Of a stretch of 64,000 nt of DNA, positions 46,244 to 56,151 are shown piece by piece. How positions within the stretch are numbered: position 1 is the first letter of the stretch; each line of letters begins with the position of its first letter. A model generated the notes under the pieces. It made no database searches. It was given only the letters and a program-made list of their open reading frames with translations, and was not told the origin of the DNA. Both the position numbers and the translations under genes were made by a program. The stretch comes from Beijerinckiaceae bacterium RH AL1 (GTDB lineage Bacteria; Pseudomonadota; Alphaproteobacteria; Rhizobiales; Beijerinckiaceae): positions 1,178,597 through 1,242,596 of the forward strand of contig LR590083.2 in NCBI GenBank assembly GCA_901457705.2, written 5' to 3'.

Positions 46244-48460
46244 GTGCGCCTGCGTCCTGCCTCTTTGCTGCTCGCTGCCCTCGGCCTCGCCACCACGTCG
46301 GCCTCCGTCGTCTCGTTCGACGATCGCTGGCGCGACCCGACGGTGACGCCCGATGTCCGGGCGCAGGCCGCGCTGCAGGCGATGACGCAGGACGAGAAGC
46401 TGGCGCTCGTGCACGCCCGCTATGGCCTGCAGCCGGTGCACGGACGCAAGGCGGCGGACGCCATCGGCTCGGCCGGCTTTGCGCCCGGCCTCCCGCGGCT
46501 CGGCCTCCCGCCGCTGCAAGAGAGCGACGCCGGGCTCGGCGTCGCCAACCCCAGCGGCATAGATCGGCTGAACGAGGTGACGGCGCTGCCCTCGAGCCTG
46601 GCGCTCGGCGCGACCTTCGATCCCGCCTTGGCGCACGCCGGCGGCGCGATGATCGGCGGCGAGGCGCGCAGGGCCGGCTTCAACGTGCTGCTCGCGGGCG
46701 GCGCCAACCTGACCCGCGACCCGCGCGGCGGCCGCAACTTCGAATATCTCGGCGAGGACCCGCTGCTGACGGGGCGGATGGTCGGCGAGGCGATCGCCGG
46801 CATCCAGAGCCAGCGCGTCGTCTCGACGATCAAGCATTTCGCCCTCAACGACCAGGAGACCGGCCGCATCGTGCTCAGTGCCGACCTCGGGGAACGGGCG
46901 GCGCGCGAGTCCGACCTGCTCGCCTTCGAGCTGGCGCTGGAGATCGGCCACCCCGGCGCGGTCATGACGAGCTACAATCGCGTCAACGGCGTCTACGCCT
47001 CGCAGAACGCGGCGCTGCTCTCGATCCTCAAGCGGGACTGGCACTTCGACGGCTGGGTGATGTCGGACTGGGGCGCCGTGCACGACACCGTGCCGGCGGC
47101 GCTCGCGGGTCTCGACCAGGAGTCGGGCGAGGAGTTCGACGACGAGCCCTATTTCGGCGCACCGCTCGCCGCTGCCGTCGAGCGGAACGACGTGCCGCAG
47201 GCGCGGCTCGACGACATGGTGCGGCGCCAGCTGCGCTCGGTCTTCGCGGCGGGCATCGTCGACGACCCGCCGCGGCGTACCCGCCCGGGCGATCTCGAGG
47301 CCGATGCCGGCATTGCCCGGACGATTGCGGAGAATGGCATCGTGCTCCTGCGCAACGAGAGAGGCGCGCTGCCGCTGCCGCGGGATCTGCATCGCATCGT
47401 CGTCATCGGCGCGCATGCCGATCGCGGCGTTCTCTCTGGCGGCGGCTCCTCGCAGGTAACGCCGAGCGGCGCCTTCTCGCTGATCAAGGAGCAGGCGACC
47501 GGCGTCACGAGCGGGCTGAAGTTTTATCTGCCCTCGCCGCCGCTGGCCGCCATCCGCGCCCTCTCCCCGCAAGCGGAGGTGCAGTTCGTCGCCGGCGACG
47601 ATCATGCCGCAGCCGCTGCGGCCGCAAGGGGCGCCGATGCGGTCGTCGTCTTCGCCGAGCAGTGGACGGCGGAATCCTACGACGTGCCCGACATGTCGCT
47701 GCCGACCGGGCAGGACGACATGATCGCCCGCGTCGCCGCCGCCAATCCCCGCACGGTCGTGGTGCTGGAGACCGGGAATCCGGTCGCGATGCCGTGGCGC
47801 GACAAGGTCGCCGGCATTGTCGAGGCCTGGTACCCCGGCGCGCGCGGCGGCGAGGCCATCGCGGACATATTGTTCGGCCGGGTCAATCCGTCGGGGCGCC
47901 TGCCGATGACCTTTCCGCAGGACGTCGGGCAGTTGCCGCGCCCCGCAGCGCACGATCTCAGGTCCACACAGGGCAGCCCAGGCGCGCCCTACAAGCCGCG
48001 CTTCGATGTCGACTACGGGATCGAGGGCGCCGACATCGGCTACAAGTGGCACCTGCGCCAGCGCATCGTGCCGCTCTACCCGTTCGGCTTCGGGCTCTCC
48101 TTCACGCGCTTTGCCGAAACAGGGCTCGCGGTGACGTCCGAGGGCGGCCGCGTCGTCGCCTCGTTCGAGGTCGCGAACATCGGCCCGCGCGCGGGCACCG
48201 ACACGCCGCAGATCTACGTCGAGAGCGAGGATCGCCACTTCGTGCGCCGCCTCGCCGGCTTCGTGCGCGTGACGCTGGCGCCCGGCGAGCGGCAGCGGAT
48301 CGAGATGACGATCGATCCGCGCCTGCTGGCCACCTTTGACGAGGCGACGAAGCGCTGGGTGATCGCGCCGGGGCGCTACGCCGTCTCTGCGCGGTCCGAC
48401 GCGCTGGCGGACGGACCGCTGGCGACCGTCACGCTCGCGGCGCAAAGCCTGGCGCCCTAG
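46244..48460 (+). CDS. Glycoside hydrolase family 3 (beta-glucosidase type)
   Basis: A 738-residue protein with a GTG start and a signal peptide (about 1-20). The N-terminal TIM-barrel has NLTRDPRGGRNFEYLGEDP, IKHFALNDQE and the nucleophile segment VMSDWGAVH. The second alpha/beta domain has VVVFAEQWTAESYDVPD, which holds the acid/base region, and a C-terminal fibronectin-III-like domain contains VANIGPRAGTDTPQIYV. It would release sugars from beta-glucosides or related glycans in the periplasm. It starts 56 nt after the second hlyD, but I see no functional link. Confidence 0.92.
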   Translation: MRLRPASLLLAALGLATTSASVVSFDDRWRDPTVTPDVRAQAALQAMTQDEKLALVHARYGLQPVHGRKAADAIGSAGFAPGLPRLGLPPLQESDAGLGVANPSGIDRLNEVTALPSSLALGATFDPALAHAGGAMIGGEARRAGFNVLLAGGANLTRDPRGGRNFEYLGEDPLLTGRMVGEAIAGIQSQRVVSTIKHFALNDQETGRIVLSADLGERAARESDLLAFELALEIGHPGAVMTSYNRVNGVYASQNAALLSILKRDWHFDGWVMSDWGAVHDTVPAALAGLDQESGEEFDDEPYFGAPLAAAVERNDVPQARLDDMVRRQLRSVFAAGIVDDPPRRTRPGDLEADAGIARTIAENGIVLLRNERGALPLPRDLHRIVVIGAHADRGVLSGGGSSQVTPSGAFSLIKEQATGVTSGLKFYLPSPPLAAIRALSPQAEVQFVAGDDHAAAAAAARGADAVVVFAEQWTAESYDVPDMSLPTGQDDMIARVAAANPRTVVVLETGNPVAMPWRDKVAGIVEAWYPGARGGEAIADILFGRVNPSGRLPMTFPQDVGQLPRPAAHDLRSTQGSPGAPYKPRFDVDYGIEGADIGYKWHLRQRIVPLYPFGFGLSFTRFAETGLAVTSEGGRVVASFEVANIGPRAGTDTPQIYVESEDRHFVRRLAGFVRVTLAPGERQRIEMTIDPRLLATFDEATKRWVIAPGRYAVSARSDALADGPLATVTLAAQSLAP

Positions 48461-48496
48461 TCCGCTGCCTCGCTTCCCGTCGCCGTCGATTCCTGT

Positions 48497-49717
48497 ATGA
48501 CGACGCAAAGACAGGCCTTCGGGACGAGCAGCGGGATGAGCAAGGTGGCAGGGATGTTCGGGGCTCTGTTTGGAGGACACCGCAACGCCGCGGCGCGCGC
48601 GCCGGAGGGCGGCGCCGGCGCCAAGCCGGTTCCGGTCGCGGACCTGCCGAAGCCCGCCCCCGACGACCTCGCCAACTGGCATCTCGCCGCGCGCATCGCG
48701 CTCTCGGCGGCGCTCTTCGGCGTCGGCGTCTACATGCTCTCGAACTACATGCGCGCGCTCGTATGGGCAGTGGTGCTGGCGATCGCGCTGTGGCCGCTGT
48801 TCGAGCGCGCGGCGGCGCGCGTCGGGCCGAAGATGCGCGGCGAGGTGCTGCCGCTTCTCTTCACGGCGATGGTGGCGCTCATCTTCGTCGTCCCCTTCGT
48901 GCTTCTCGGCGTCGAGGCGGCGCGCGAGGCGCACACGGTGCTCGACACCTACAAGCAGGCCGAGGCGAACGGCATTCCCGTGCCCGACGCCGTGAACAAG
49001 CTGCCCGAAAAGATCGCGCAGCCCGTCAGCAACTGGTGGAACGAGAACCTCGCGCATTCCGGCTGGGCCAAGGACCTCGCCGAGAAGGTCGACACCGCGT
49101 CGAACCGCGAGCTCGGCAAGAACGTCGGCCGCGACGCCGTCCATCGCGTCGTCCTGTTCGGCTTTGCGCTGCTCGCGTTGTTCTTTCTCTTCAAGGAGGG
49201 TCACAGCGTCGTCGAGCAGGCGCGCGCCGCCTCGCATCGCATCTTCGGGCCGCGCGGCGAGCGCATCGGGCGGCAGGTCATCTCGTCGATCCACGGCACG
49301 GTGAACGGGCTCGTGCTCGTCGGGCTGGGCGAGGGCGTGGTGCTCGGCGTGGTCTATTTCTTCGCCGGCGTGCCGCATCCCATCCTGTTCGGCGCCTTCA
49401 CCGCGGTCGCGGCGATGATCCCGTTCGCCGCCGCCGTTGCGATCGTGCTTGCGGCCGGCGCCGTGCTCGCCGCCGGCAAGACGATCCCCGCGGTCGTCAT
49501 CCTCGGCGCAGGCTTCCTCACGACCTTCTCGGCCGACCATTTCGTGCGGCCGTCGCTGATCGGCGGCACGACGCGGCTGCCGTTCATCTGGGTGCTGCTC
49601 GGCATCCTCGGCGGCGTCGAGACCTTCGGTCTGCTCGGCCTCTTCGTCGGGCCGGCCGTCATGGCGGCGCTGATCCTGCTCTGGCGCGAGATGGCCGGCG
49701 ACGAGGCCGCGAACTAG
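48497..49717 (+). CDS. AI-2E/PerM family permease
   Basis: A 406-residue membrane protein with about eight helices. The first pair is around residues 75-110 and the family segments GLVLVGLGEGVVLGVVYFFAGVPHP and LIGGTTRLPFIWVLLGILGGVETFG lie in the second half. The family includes TqsA and other small-molecule or ion exporters, and AI-2 export is shown for only a few. In-frame ATGs at 48536 and 48551 are alternative starts. It is convergent with the RND pump gene. Confidence 0.87.
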   Translation: MTTQRQAFGTSSGMSKVAGMFGALFGGHRNAAARAPEGGAGAKPVPVADLPKPAPDDLANWHLAARIALSAALFGVGVYMLSNYMRALVWAVVLAIALWPLFERAAARVGPKMRGEVLPLLFTAMVALIFVVPFVLLGVEAAREAHTVLDTYKQAEANGIPVPDAVNKLPEKIAQPVSNWWNENLAHSGWAKDLAEKVDTASNRELGKNVGRDAVHRVVLFGFALLALFFLFKEGHSVVEQARAASHRIFGPRGERIGRQVISSIHGTVNGLVLVGLGEGVVLGVVYFFAGVPHPILFGAFTAVAAMIPFAAAVAIVLAAGAVLAAGKTIPAVVILGAGFLTTFSADHFVRPSLIGGTTRLPFIWVLLGILGGVETFGLLGLFVGPAVMAALILLWREMAGDEAAN

Positions 49718-49735
49718 GGCCGCGGGCAGCCGCCG

Positions 49736-52700
49736 CTATTCGGCGGCGGCGCGCGTGGCGAGCCGCACCGGCGCCCGCGTCTCGGACGCGACGCGGTCTC
49801 GCGAGCGATCGCGGGCGACGAGCGTGTAGACCGCGGGCGTGACGAACAGGGTGAACATCGTCCCGATCGACATGCCGAAGGCGATGACGATGCCGAGCGC
49901 GAAGCGGCTGCGCGCGCCGGCGCCTTCGGCCACCATCAGCGGGACCATCGCGACGACCATCGCAGCCGTCGTCATCAGGATCGGCCGCAGCCGCACGGCG
50001 GCGGCCTGCTCGATCGCCGCGCGGCGGCTGAGACCCTCCTCCTGCAGCCGGTTGGCGAACTCGACCATCAGGATGCCGTGCTTGGAGATGAGGCCGATCA
50101 GCGTGACGAGGCCGATCTCCGAGTAGATGTTGAGCGAGGCCAGGCCCATCACGCCGAGCGCGTTCAGCGGCAGCAGCGCGCCGAACATCGAGGTCGGCAG
50201 CGCGATGAGGATGATGAACGGATCGCGGAAGCTCTCGAACTGGGCCGCGAGCACGAGATAGATGACGATCAGCGCGAAGACGAACGTGTAGAGGAGCGTG
50301 TTGCCCTCCTGCACGAACTGCCGGCTCTCGCCCTGGTAGTCGAGCGTGAAGCCCTCCGGCATCAGCTCCTTCGCCTGCTGCTGCAGGAAGGCCAGCGCCT
50401 CGCCGATGGTGTGGCCGGGGAAGGGCACGCCCTGCAGCGTCGCCGAGTTGAGCTGCTGGAAGCTCGGCAGGCTGTTCGGCTGCACGGTCGGCGTCACGCT
50501 CGCCACGGCCGACAGCGGCACGAGGTCGCCGCCCGCCGTCCGCAGCTGATAGCGCAGCAGCCAGTCCGGCACCAAACGATTGTCGCGCGGCACCTGCGGG
50601 ATGACCTCGTAGGAGCGGCCGTAGAGGTTGAAGCGGTTGACGTAGTTGCCGCCGAGGAAGGTCGCGAGCGAGGAGCCGATCTCCTGCATCGAGAGGCCGA
50701 GGCGGTTGGCCTTGGCCGCGTCGATCTTCACCTCGAGCTGCGGCGTGTCGAACTTGAGGTCGGAGTCGGAGAAGATGAAGAGGCCGCTCTTCTGCGCCGC
50801 CGTCTCGATCTTCGCCATGGTCGCGGCGATGTCCTTGTAGTCGCCGATCGAGCGCAGCACGAACTGGATCGGCGGGCCGCCGGTCGAGCCGGGGAGGGCC
50901 GGCGGGGCGAAGCCGATGACCTTGGCGCCGGTGATCTGGTCGAACTTCGGCGAGATCGCCTGCAGCACGTCCTTCTGGCTGCGCGTGCGGTTGCCCCAGT
51001 TCTTCAGGATGATGCCACCGAAGCCCGACGTTACGCCCTGGTAGCCGTTGATCGCGAAGAGATGGTCGTATTCCGGCAGCTCGGACGAGAACTGCGCGAG
51101 CTGCGCGGTCGAGCGCTCGATGTAGTCGAGGTTGCCGTACTGCGGCGCCTTGACGAGTGCGAAGATGACGCCCTGGTCCTCTTCAGGCGCCAGCTCGCGC
51201 GGGGTCGTCTGGAACATGATGGCGGTGAGCGCCAGCACGCCGACGAGGATCAGGAGTGTCAGCGCGCGGAAGTTCAACGACCGCACCAGCATCCAGGAAT
51301 AGATGCGGCGGAACCAGTCGAACACGCGGTCGAGCACGCGGGCGAAGGAGAACGTCCCCTCCGGCGGCGGCGGCCGCAGCAGCTTCGAGCACATCATCGG
51401 CGACAGCGTCAGCGCGATGACGCCGGAGACCACGACGGAGCCGGCGAGCGCGAAGGCGAACTCGCGGAACAGCGCGCCGGTGAGGCCGGAGACGAAGCCG
51501 ATCGGCGCATAGACGGCGGCGAGCGTGATGGTCATCGAGATCACCGGCCCGGTGATCTCGCGCGCGCCCTTGATCGAGGCGTCGTAGGGCGTCAACCCTT
51601 CCTCGATATGCCGGTAGATGTTCTCGACGACGACGATGGCGTCGTCGACGACGAGGCCGATCGCCAGGACCATGGCGAGCAGGGTAAGCAGGTTGATCGA
51701 GTAGCCGAGCGCCAGCAGCGCGATCATCACGCCGACGAGCGACAGCGGGATGGTGACGATCGGGATCAGCGTCGATCGCAGGTTGCCGAGGAAGAGGAAG
51801 ATCACGGCGACGACGATGAGCGCGGCCTCGGCCAGCGTCTTCTCGACCTCGGAGATCGAGGCGCGGATGAACTTCGTCGCGTCGTAGCCGATCGCCGCCG
51901 TCATCCCCGCCGGCAGGTCCGCCTGGACCGACGGGAATTCCTTGCGGACCTTGGTGATGACCTCGAGCGGGTTTGCCGTCGGCGTCGCGTTGATGCCGAT
52001 GAAGACGGCCTTCTCGCCGTCGAACACCGACGACGAGTCGACGGCCTCAGGCCCGAGCTCGGTCGTCGCGATGTCGCCGATGCGGATCAGCGCGTCGCCG
52101 CGGCTCGCGACGATGAGCTGCGCGAACGCCTTCGCCGAATCGAGCGAGGTCTGCGCATCGATCGAGGTCTGGGTGAAGTCGCCCTTCACCTGGCCGGCGG
52201 CCGAGGTGAAGTTGTTGCGCGCCAGCGCCGCCGAGACGTCGCCCGCGGTGACGCCGCGGGCCGCCATCTTCATCGGGTCGAGCCAGATGCGCATCGCGAA
52301 GGTCTGGCCGCCGAGGATGTCGGCGGAGGCGACGCCGTCGATCGTCTGCAGCCGCGGCTGCACGACGCGCGTCAGGTAGTCGGTGATCTGCGGCGGCGTC
52401 AGCACCTTCGAGTTGAAGGAGAGGTACATGAGCGCCGTCGAGTCGCCGGTCTTCTTCACGACGACCGGGTCCTGCGATTCGCGCGGCAGCTGGTACTTGA
52501 CCTGGTTGATCTTGGAGAGGACGTCGGCGACCGCGCGGTCGGCATTAGCATTGAGGCGCAGGTTCAGCGTGATCGTCGAGACGTTCTGCTGCGAGTTCGA
52601 GACCAGCGTGTCGATGCCCTCGGAGGAGGACACGGCCTGCGCGATCGGCGTCGTGATGAAGCCCTTGATGAGGTCGGCGTTGGCGCCCGGATACGTCGTG

Positions 52701-52849
52701 GTGATGGTGATCGAGGTCGATTCGAGCTCGGGGTACTGGCGGATCTGCAGCTTCGTGAAGGCGCCGAGCCCGACGAGCAGGATCATCAGGCTGACCACGG
52801 AGGCCAGCACCGGGCGACGGATGAAGAGGTCGGTGAAGGAGCGCCCCAC
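49736..52849 (-). CDS. RND multidrug efflux pump, HAE1 family inner-membrane subunit
   Basis: A 1037-residue protein with 12 predicted membrane helices and two large periplasmic loops. Typical features are FIRRPVLASVVSLMILLVG at the start, YPGANADLIKGFITTPIAQAV, the charged helix-4 segment AIGLVVDDAIVVVEN with its paired Asp, and GLISKHGILMVEFAN in the second half. It uses the proton gradient to export drugs or lipophilic compounds through an outer-membrane channel. The adaptor gene is 3 nt upstream on the same strand. No TolC-like gene is present in the window. Confidence 0.95.
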   Translation of the reverse strand: MGRSFTDLFIRRPVLASVVSLMILLVGLGAFTKLQIRQYPELESTSITITTTYPGANADLIKGFITTPIAQAVSSSEGIDTLVSNSQQNVSTITLNLRLNANADRAVADVLSKINQVKYQLPRESQDPVVVKKTGDSTALMYLSFNSKVLTPPQITDYLTRVVQPRLQTIDGVASADILGGQTFAMRIWLDPMKMAARGVTAGDVSAALARNNFTSAAGQVKGDFTQTSIDAQTSLDSAKAFAQLIVASRGDALIRIGDIATTELGPEAVDSSSVFDGEKAVFIGINATPTANPLEVITKVRKEFPSVQADLPAGMTAAIGYDATKFIRASISEVEKTLAEAALIVVAVIFLFLGNLRSTLIPIVTIPLSLVGVMIALLALGYSINLLTLLAMVLAIGLVVDDAIVVVENIYRHIEEGLTPYDASIKGAREITGPVISMTITLAAVYAPIGFVSGLTGALFREFAFALAGSVVVSGVIALTLSPMMCSKLLRPPPPEGTFSFARVLDRVFDWFRRIYSWMLVRSLNFRALTLLILVGVLALTAIMFQTTPRELAPEEDQGVIFALVKAPQYGNLDYIERSTAQLAQFSSELPEYDHLFAINGYQGVTSGFGGIILKNWGNRTRSQKDVLQAISPKFDQITGAKVIGFAPPALPGSTGGPPIQFVLRSIGDYKDIAATMAKIETAAQKSGLFIFSDSDLKFDTPQLEVKIDAAKANRLGLSMQEIGSSLATFLGGNYVNRFNLYGRSYEVIPQVPRDNRLVPDWLLRYQLRTAGGDLVPLSAVASVTPTVQPNSLPSFQQLNSATLQGVPFPGHTIGEALAFLQQQAKELMPEGFTLDYQGESRQFVQEGNTLLYTFVFALIVIYLVLAAQFESFRDPFIILIALPTSMFGALLPLNALGVMGLASLNIYSEIGLVTLIGLISKHGILMVEFANRLQEEGLSRRAAIEQAAAVRLRPILMTTAAMVVAMVPLMVAEGAGARSRFALGIVIAFGMSIGTMFTLFVTPAVYTLVARDRSRDRVASETRAPVRLATRAAAE

Positions 52850-52852
52850 GCG

Positions 52853-54025
52853 CTATTCCTTCGGCCGGATGTCGGGCGGCGTCAGCCGCGCCGTGGGGTC
52901 GATGACCACCGCTGAGTCGTTGAGCAGCTTGATCTGGCCCTCGGCGACGACGGTCTCGCCGGGCTTCACGCCCTCCAGGATCGCGACCTGGCCCTCGCGC
53001 GTGTCGCCGGTCCGCACGAAGCGCCGGCTCGCCACATAGACCTGCCGGCCGGGAGAGGTCGCGGCCTTCGCGCTGCCGGGCTGCGGCTCGTCCGGCTTCG
53101 GCGTCAGCACGAAGACGCTGTCGCCGTAGAGCGAGAAGCTTACCGCGGTGCGCGGCACCACGACGGTGCGGCGCGGCGCACCCGCCTCGACCTCGACGTT
53201 GGCGAACATGCCGGGCAGCAGCCGCTTGTCCGCATTGTCGAAGATCGCCCGCACCATGACGCTGCGGCTCTCGGCGGCGACGCGCGCGTCGATGATGTGG
53301 ATCTTCCCCTTGAAGGTTTCCCCGGGGTAGGCGTCGACCTTCACGTCCACCACCTCGCCTTCCTTGAGCTGGGCGAGCGACTGCTCGGGCATCGGGAAGT
53401 CGACGTAGATCGGGTCGAGCTGCTGCAGCGTGATGAGGCTCATGCCGGGCGAGGCATACTGCCCGACATCGACCTTGCGGATGCCAAGCCGGCCGGCAAA
53501 GGGCGCGACGAGCGTCTTCTGGGCAATCGTCGCCTTGATCCGCTGCACGGCGGCGGCGGCCTGGTCGCGGGTCGCCTGCGCCGTGTCGAGATTCGCCTTC
53601 GACGTGTTGCCGCCGCCGATCAGCATCTTCTGGCGCTGCAACTGCACCTCGGCATTGGTGAGCGTCGCGCCGTAGCTCGCGAGGTCGGCGCGCTCGACGT
53701 TGGTGTCGAGGTCGAACAGCGGCGCGCCGCGGGCGACGTCCTGGCCCGAGCCGATGTGGACCGCCGTCACGATGCCGCCCAGCTGCGAGGAGACGTCGAT
53801 GCCCTGGTAGGCGCGGGCCGAGCCGATCGCCGCGAGGATCGGCACCCACGAAACCTCCTCGGCCTTGGCGGCGGCGACCGTCGTCGGCGGAGGCACCATC
53901 TTGGCGATGAAGCCCTTGATCATCTCGGGCTTCGTCACCGTCTGGAAATGGTAAAGGCCGCCCGAGAGGCCGACTAGCGCGACGAGCACGAAGACGAAGA
54001 GAAAGAGGCGGAAAACGCGCTTCAT
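52853..54025 (-). CDS. RND efflux periplasmic adaptor (AcrA/MexA type)
   Basis: A 390-residue adaptor with an N-terminal membrane helix (about 4-25) and no lipobox. It has a lipoyl half (SARAYQGIDVSSQLGGIVTAV), a short coiled-coil, KTLVAPFAGRLGIRKVDVGQY, and a beta-barrel with a membrane-proximal domain ending in KLLNDSAVV. It joins the 1037-residue pump to an outer-membrane channel. It is the first gene of a two-gene operon with a 3-nt gap. Confidence 0.93.
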   Translation of the reverse strand: MKRVFRLFLFVFVLVALVGLSGGLYHFQTVTKPEMIKGFIAKMVPPPTTVAAAKAEEVSWVPILAAIGSARAYQGIDVSSQLGGIVTAVHIGSGQDVARGAPLFDLDTNVERADLASYGATLTNAEVQLQRQKMLIGGGNTSKANLDTAQATRDQAAAAVQRIKATIAQKTLVAPFAGRLGIRKVDVGQYASPGMSLITLQQLDPIYVDFPMPEQSLAQLKEGEVVDVKVDAYPGETFKGKIHIIDARVAAESRSVMVRAIFDNADKRLLPGMFANVEVEAGAPRRTVVVPRTAVSFSLYGDSVFVLTPKPDEPQPGSAKAATSPGRQVYVASRRFVRTGDTREGQVAILEGVKPGETVVAEGQIKLLNDSAVVIDPTARLTPPDIRPKE

Positions 54026-54131
54026 AGTTGCCGATGACCGTCCGCGGAACCGTACCGCGTGGTCTCATTAGGCCGCGATTGGGCGGCAAATATGTCGGCT
54101 GGCTCCGGCTTTCGGATTGGGGAGCCCACAG

Positions 54132-54160
54132 AAAAAGCCCGCCGGACGATCCGGCGGGCT
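54132..54160 (-). terminator. Rho-independent terminator of the CsbD gene
   Basis: On the minus strand the perfect stem AGCCCGCCGG / CCGGCGGGCT has a short loop and is followed by five T residues. It begins about 26 nt after the CsbD stop. Confidence 0.85.
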
Positions 54161-54185
54161 CATGGAATGCGTGCGAGAGGGGCGC

Positions 54186-54377
54186 TTAGCGGCGGACGGC
54201 GTCGGCGGCCTTGCGGCCGGCATCCTTGACGTCGCCGACCGACTCGCGCGCCGCGCCGGCTGCCTTGTCGGCCTTGCCCTCGGCCTGCAGCTTCTCGTTG
54301 CCCGTCAGCTTGCCGGCGGCGTCCTTCACGGCGCCCTCGACCTTCTGCGCCGCGCCCTTGATGTGTTCCTTGTCCAT
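54186..54377 (-). CDS. CsbD family stress-response protein
   Basis: A 63-residue hydrophilic protein from the ATG at 54377, preceded by GAGAGGAC. The KGAAQKVEGAVKDAAGKLTGN motif is diagnostic for CsbD/YjbJ-like proteins, abundant small stress proteins whose molecular role is unresolved. The next phase repeats it weakly (KADKAAGAARESVGDVKDA). A strong terminator follows, so it is a single-gene unit. Confidence 0.85.
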   Translation of the reverse strand: MDKEHIKGAAQKVEGAVKDAAGKLTGNEKLQAEGKADKAAGAARESVGDVKDAGRKAADAVRR

Positions 54378-54485
54378 GATGCGTCCTCTCGCGTTTTGGA
54401 TGTGGTAGTGGCAAACTTGCCGCCTCCCGCTCGGTTCCGGCAGCTCCATTGCGGCCACAGTCGCATGGTTTTGGGAGGCCGCGCG

Positions 54486-55376
54486 TTGACGGGGCAGACC
54501 TCAACTGGTCTATCTCGCGCGCCCGCGAGTGGGCCGGAGAACCAAAGGTTGCAAGCGAGTTTGGACAGTGGGCTTGGCCTCGTCGCGCCGCTGGAGCGCG
54601 GCTGGCACTATCGCGAGCTCATCCGCGCGGTCGTCCGCCGCGAGCTGGCCGCAAGGTTCCGCGGCTCCATCCTCGGCTGGCTCTGGGCGGTGTTCGGCCC
54701 GATCGTCATGTTGACGGCCTACACGATCATCTTCTCGAGCGCGGTCGGCGTGCCGCGGTCGGCCCAGGCAGGCGGCGTCGGCAGCTACGCGCTGTCGATC
54801 TTCACCGGGCTCATCATCTTCAACCTGTTCTCGGAACTCGCCTACCGCGCGCCGGGCCTGCTGCACGAGCACGTGCACTTCATCAAGAAGTCGATCTTCC
54901 CGTCCGAGACGCTGGCTTGGACCGCGACGATCCGCGCGCTCACCTATGCCGGCATCTCGTTTGCCGTGCTCATCGTCTTCGCGCTCTACCGGCTCCACGG
55001 CCTGTCCTGGACGATCCTCTTCCTGCCGTTCGTCGTCATCCCGCTGCAGCTCTTCCTGCTCGGCGCGACGTGGTTCCTGATGGCGCTCGGCTCGTTCACG
55101 CGCGACGTGGCGCATCTGATGATCTCGATCGTCCCCGTCCTCATGTTCGCGACGCCGATCTTCTACACGATCGACGATGCGCCGCGCAGCGTGCGCTTGG
55201 TCATGCATCTCAACCTGATCGGCAATTACGTGGAGATGGTCCGCGACATCCTCATCCACGGCCGACTTCCGAATCCGTTCGTCTACCTGGGGTCCGTCCT
55301 TGTCTCGCTCATCGTCTTCCGCTTCGGTTATCGATTTTTCCAGCGCTACAAGGCCATCTTCGTCGATGTCATCTGA
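54486..55376 (+). CDS. ABC-2 type polysaccharide export permease (Wzm/KpsM type)
   Basis: A 296-residue membrane protein with six predicted helices. The opening HYRELIRAVVRRELAARFRGS and LGWLWAVFGPIVMLTAYTIIFS are characteristic of ABC-2 permeases for capsule, O-antigen or teichoic-acid export. The start is taken as the TTG at 54486, because GGGAGG lies 7 nt upstream. An ATG at 54465 is also in frame. Its stop overlaps the start of the ATPase gene by 11 nt. Confidence 0.87.
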   Translation: MTGQTSTGLSRAPASGPENQRLQASLDSGLGLVAPLERGWHYRELIRAVVRRELAARFRGSILGWLWAVFGPIVMLTAYTIIFSSAVGVPRSAQAGGVGSYALSIFTGLIIFNLFSELAYRAPGLLHEHVHFIKKSIFPSETLAWTATIRALTYAGISFAVLIVFALYRLHGLSWTILFLPFVVIPLQLFLLGATWFLMALGSFTRDVAHLMISIVPVLMFATPIFYTIDDAPRSVRLVMHLNLIGNYVEMVRDILIHGRLPNPFVYLGSVLVSLIVFRFGYRFFQRYKAIFVDVI

Positions 55377-56124
55377 GCCGGCGCAGACGGTCATACGCTG
55401 CGAGGGGATCGGGAAGGCCTTCCAGCTCTACATGCATCGCAACGACCAGCTGAAGCAGACGCTGCTCGGCCCGTTCGGACACAAGTTCTACAAGGAGCAC
55501 TGGGTGCTTCGCGACGTCTCCTTCGAGGTGGCGCGCGGCGAATGCGTCGGCATCATCGGCCGCAACGGCGCCGGCAAGACGACGCTGCTGCAGATCCTCT
55601 GCGGCATCACCGCCCAGACGCACGGCACCGCCTCGATCGAGGGCCGGCTGGCGCCGATCCTGGCGCTCGGCGCCGGGTTCGACCTCGATCTCACCGGCCG
55701 CGAGAACGTGCTGATCGGCGGCGCCATCCTCGGGCTCAAGAAGGCCGAGATCGTCGCGCGGATGGATTCGATCGCCAAATTCTGCGACATCGGCGACTTC
55801 TTCTACCAGCCGCTGCGCATGTACTCCTCGGGCATGTTCGCCCGCCTCGCCTTCTCGATCTGCGCGCATGCCGACGCCGACATCCTCATCGTCGACGAGG
55901 CGCTCTCCGTCGGCGACCAAGCCTTCGGCGCCAAGTGCGACGCCTTCATCAAGGACTTCGCCCGCAGAGGCACGATCCTCGTCGTCTCGCATGCGCTCGA
56001 GACGCTCGAGGCGCTCTGCGACCGTCTGGTCTGGATCGACGACGGCAGGGTGCGCGCCATCGGCACGCCTTCCGACCTCATCCCGGAATACCGCCTCGTC
56101 ATGGAGCATTACGGCGAGGAATAG
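55366..56124 (+). CDS. Polysaccharide ABC exporter ATP-binding protein (Wzt/KpsT type)
   Basis: A 252-residue ATPase with Walker A GRNGAGKT, the family-specific GAGFDLDLTGRENV, the signature YSSGMFARLAFS and Walker B ILIVDEALSVGD. It lacks the C-terminal carbohydrate-binding domain of O9a-type Wzt, so it resembles KpsT or TagH. It drives export of a lipid-linked or capsular polysaccharide with the overlapping permease. The glycan cannot be told, but galE is the convergent neighbour. Confidence 0.92.
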   Translation: MSSEPAQTVIRCEGIGKAFQLYMHRNDQLKQTLLGPFGHKFYKEHWVLRDVSFEVARGECVGIIGRNGAGKTTLLQILCGITAQTHGTASIEGRLAPILALGAGFDLDLTGRENVLIGGAILGLKKAEIVARMDSIAKFCDIGDFFYQPLRMYSSGMFARLAFSICAHADADILIVDEALSVGDQAFGAKCDAFIKDFARRGTILVVSHALETLEALCDRLVWIDDGRVRAIGTPSDLIPEYRLVMEHYGEE

Positions 56125-56151
56125 CGCTCCCGGGTCGCTTCCTGTCGCGGC

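Noticed and set aside
46184-49540. A minus-strand open frame of 1118 codons opposite the GH3 and AI-2E permease genes
   Set aside because: It is a high-GC shadow: its sequence is rich in Arg, Asp, Glu and His with no domain, while the plus-strand genes are full-length members of known families.
50078-52915. A plus-strand open frame of 945 codons opposite the RND pump
   Set aside because: Its low-complexity Arg/Asp/Glu/His composition is typical of an antisense frame in GC-rich DNA. The pump gene on the other strand is intact.
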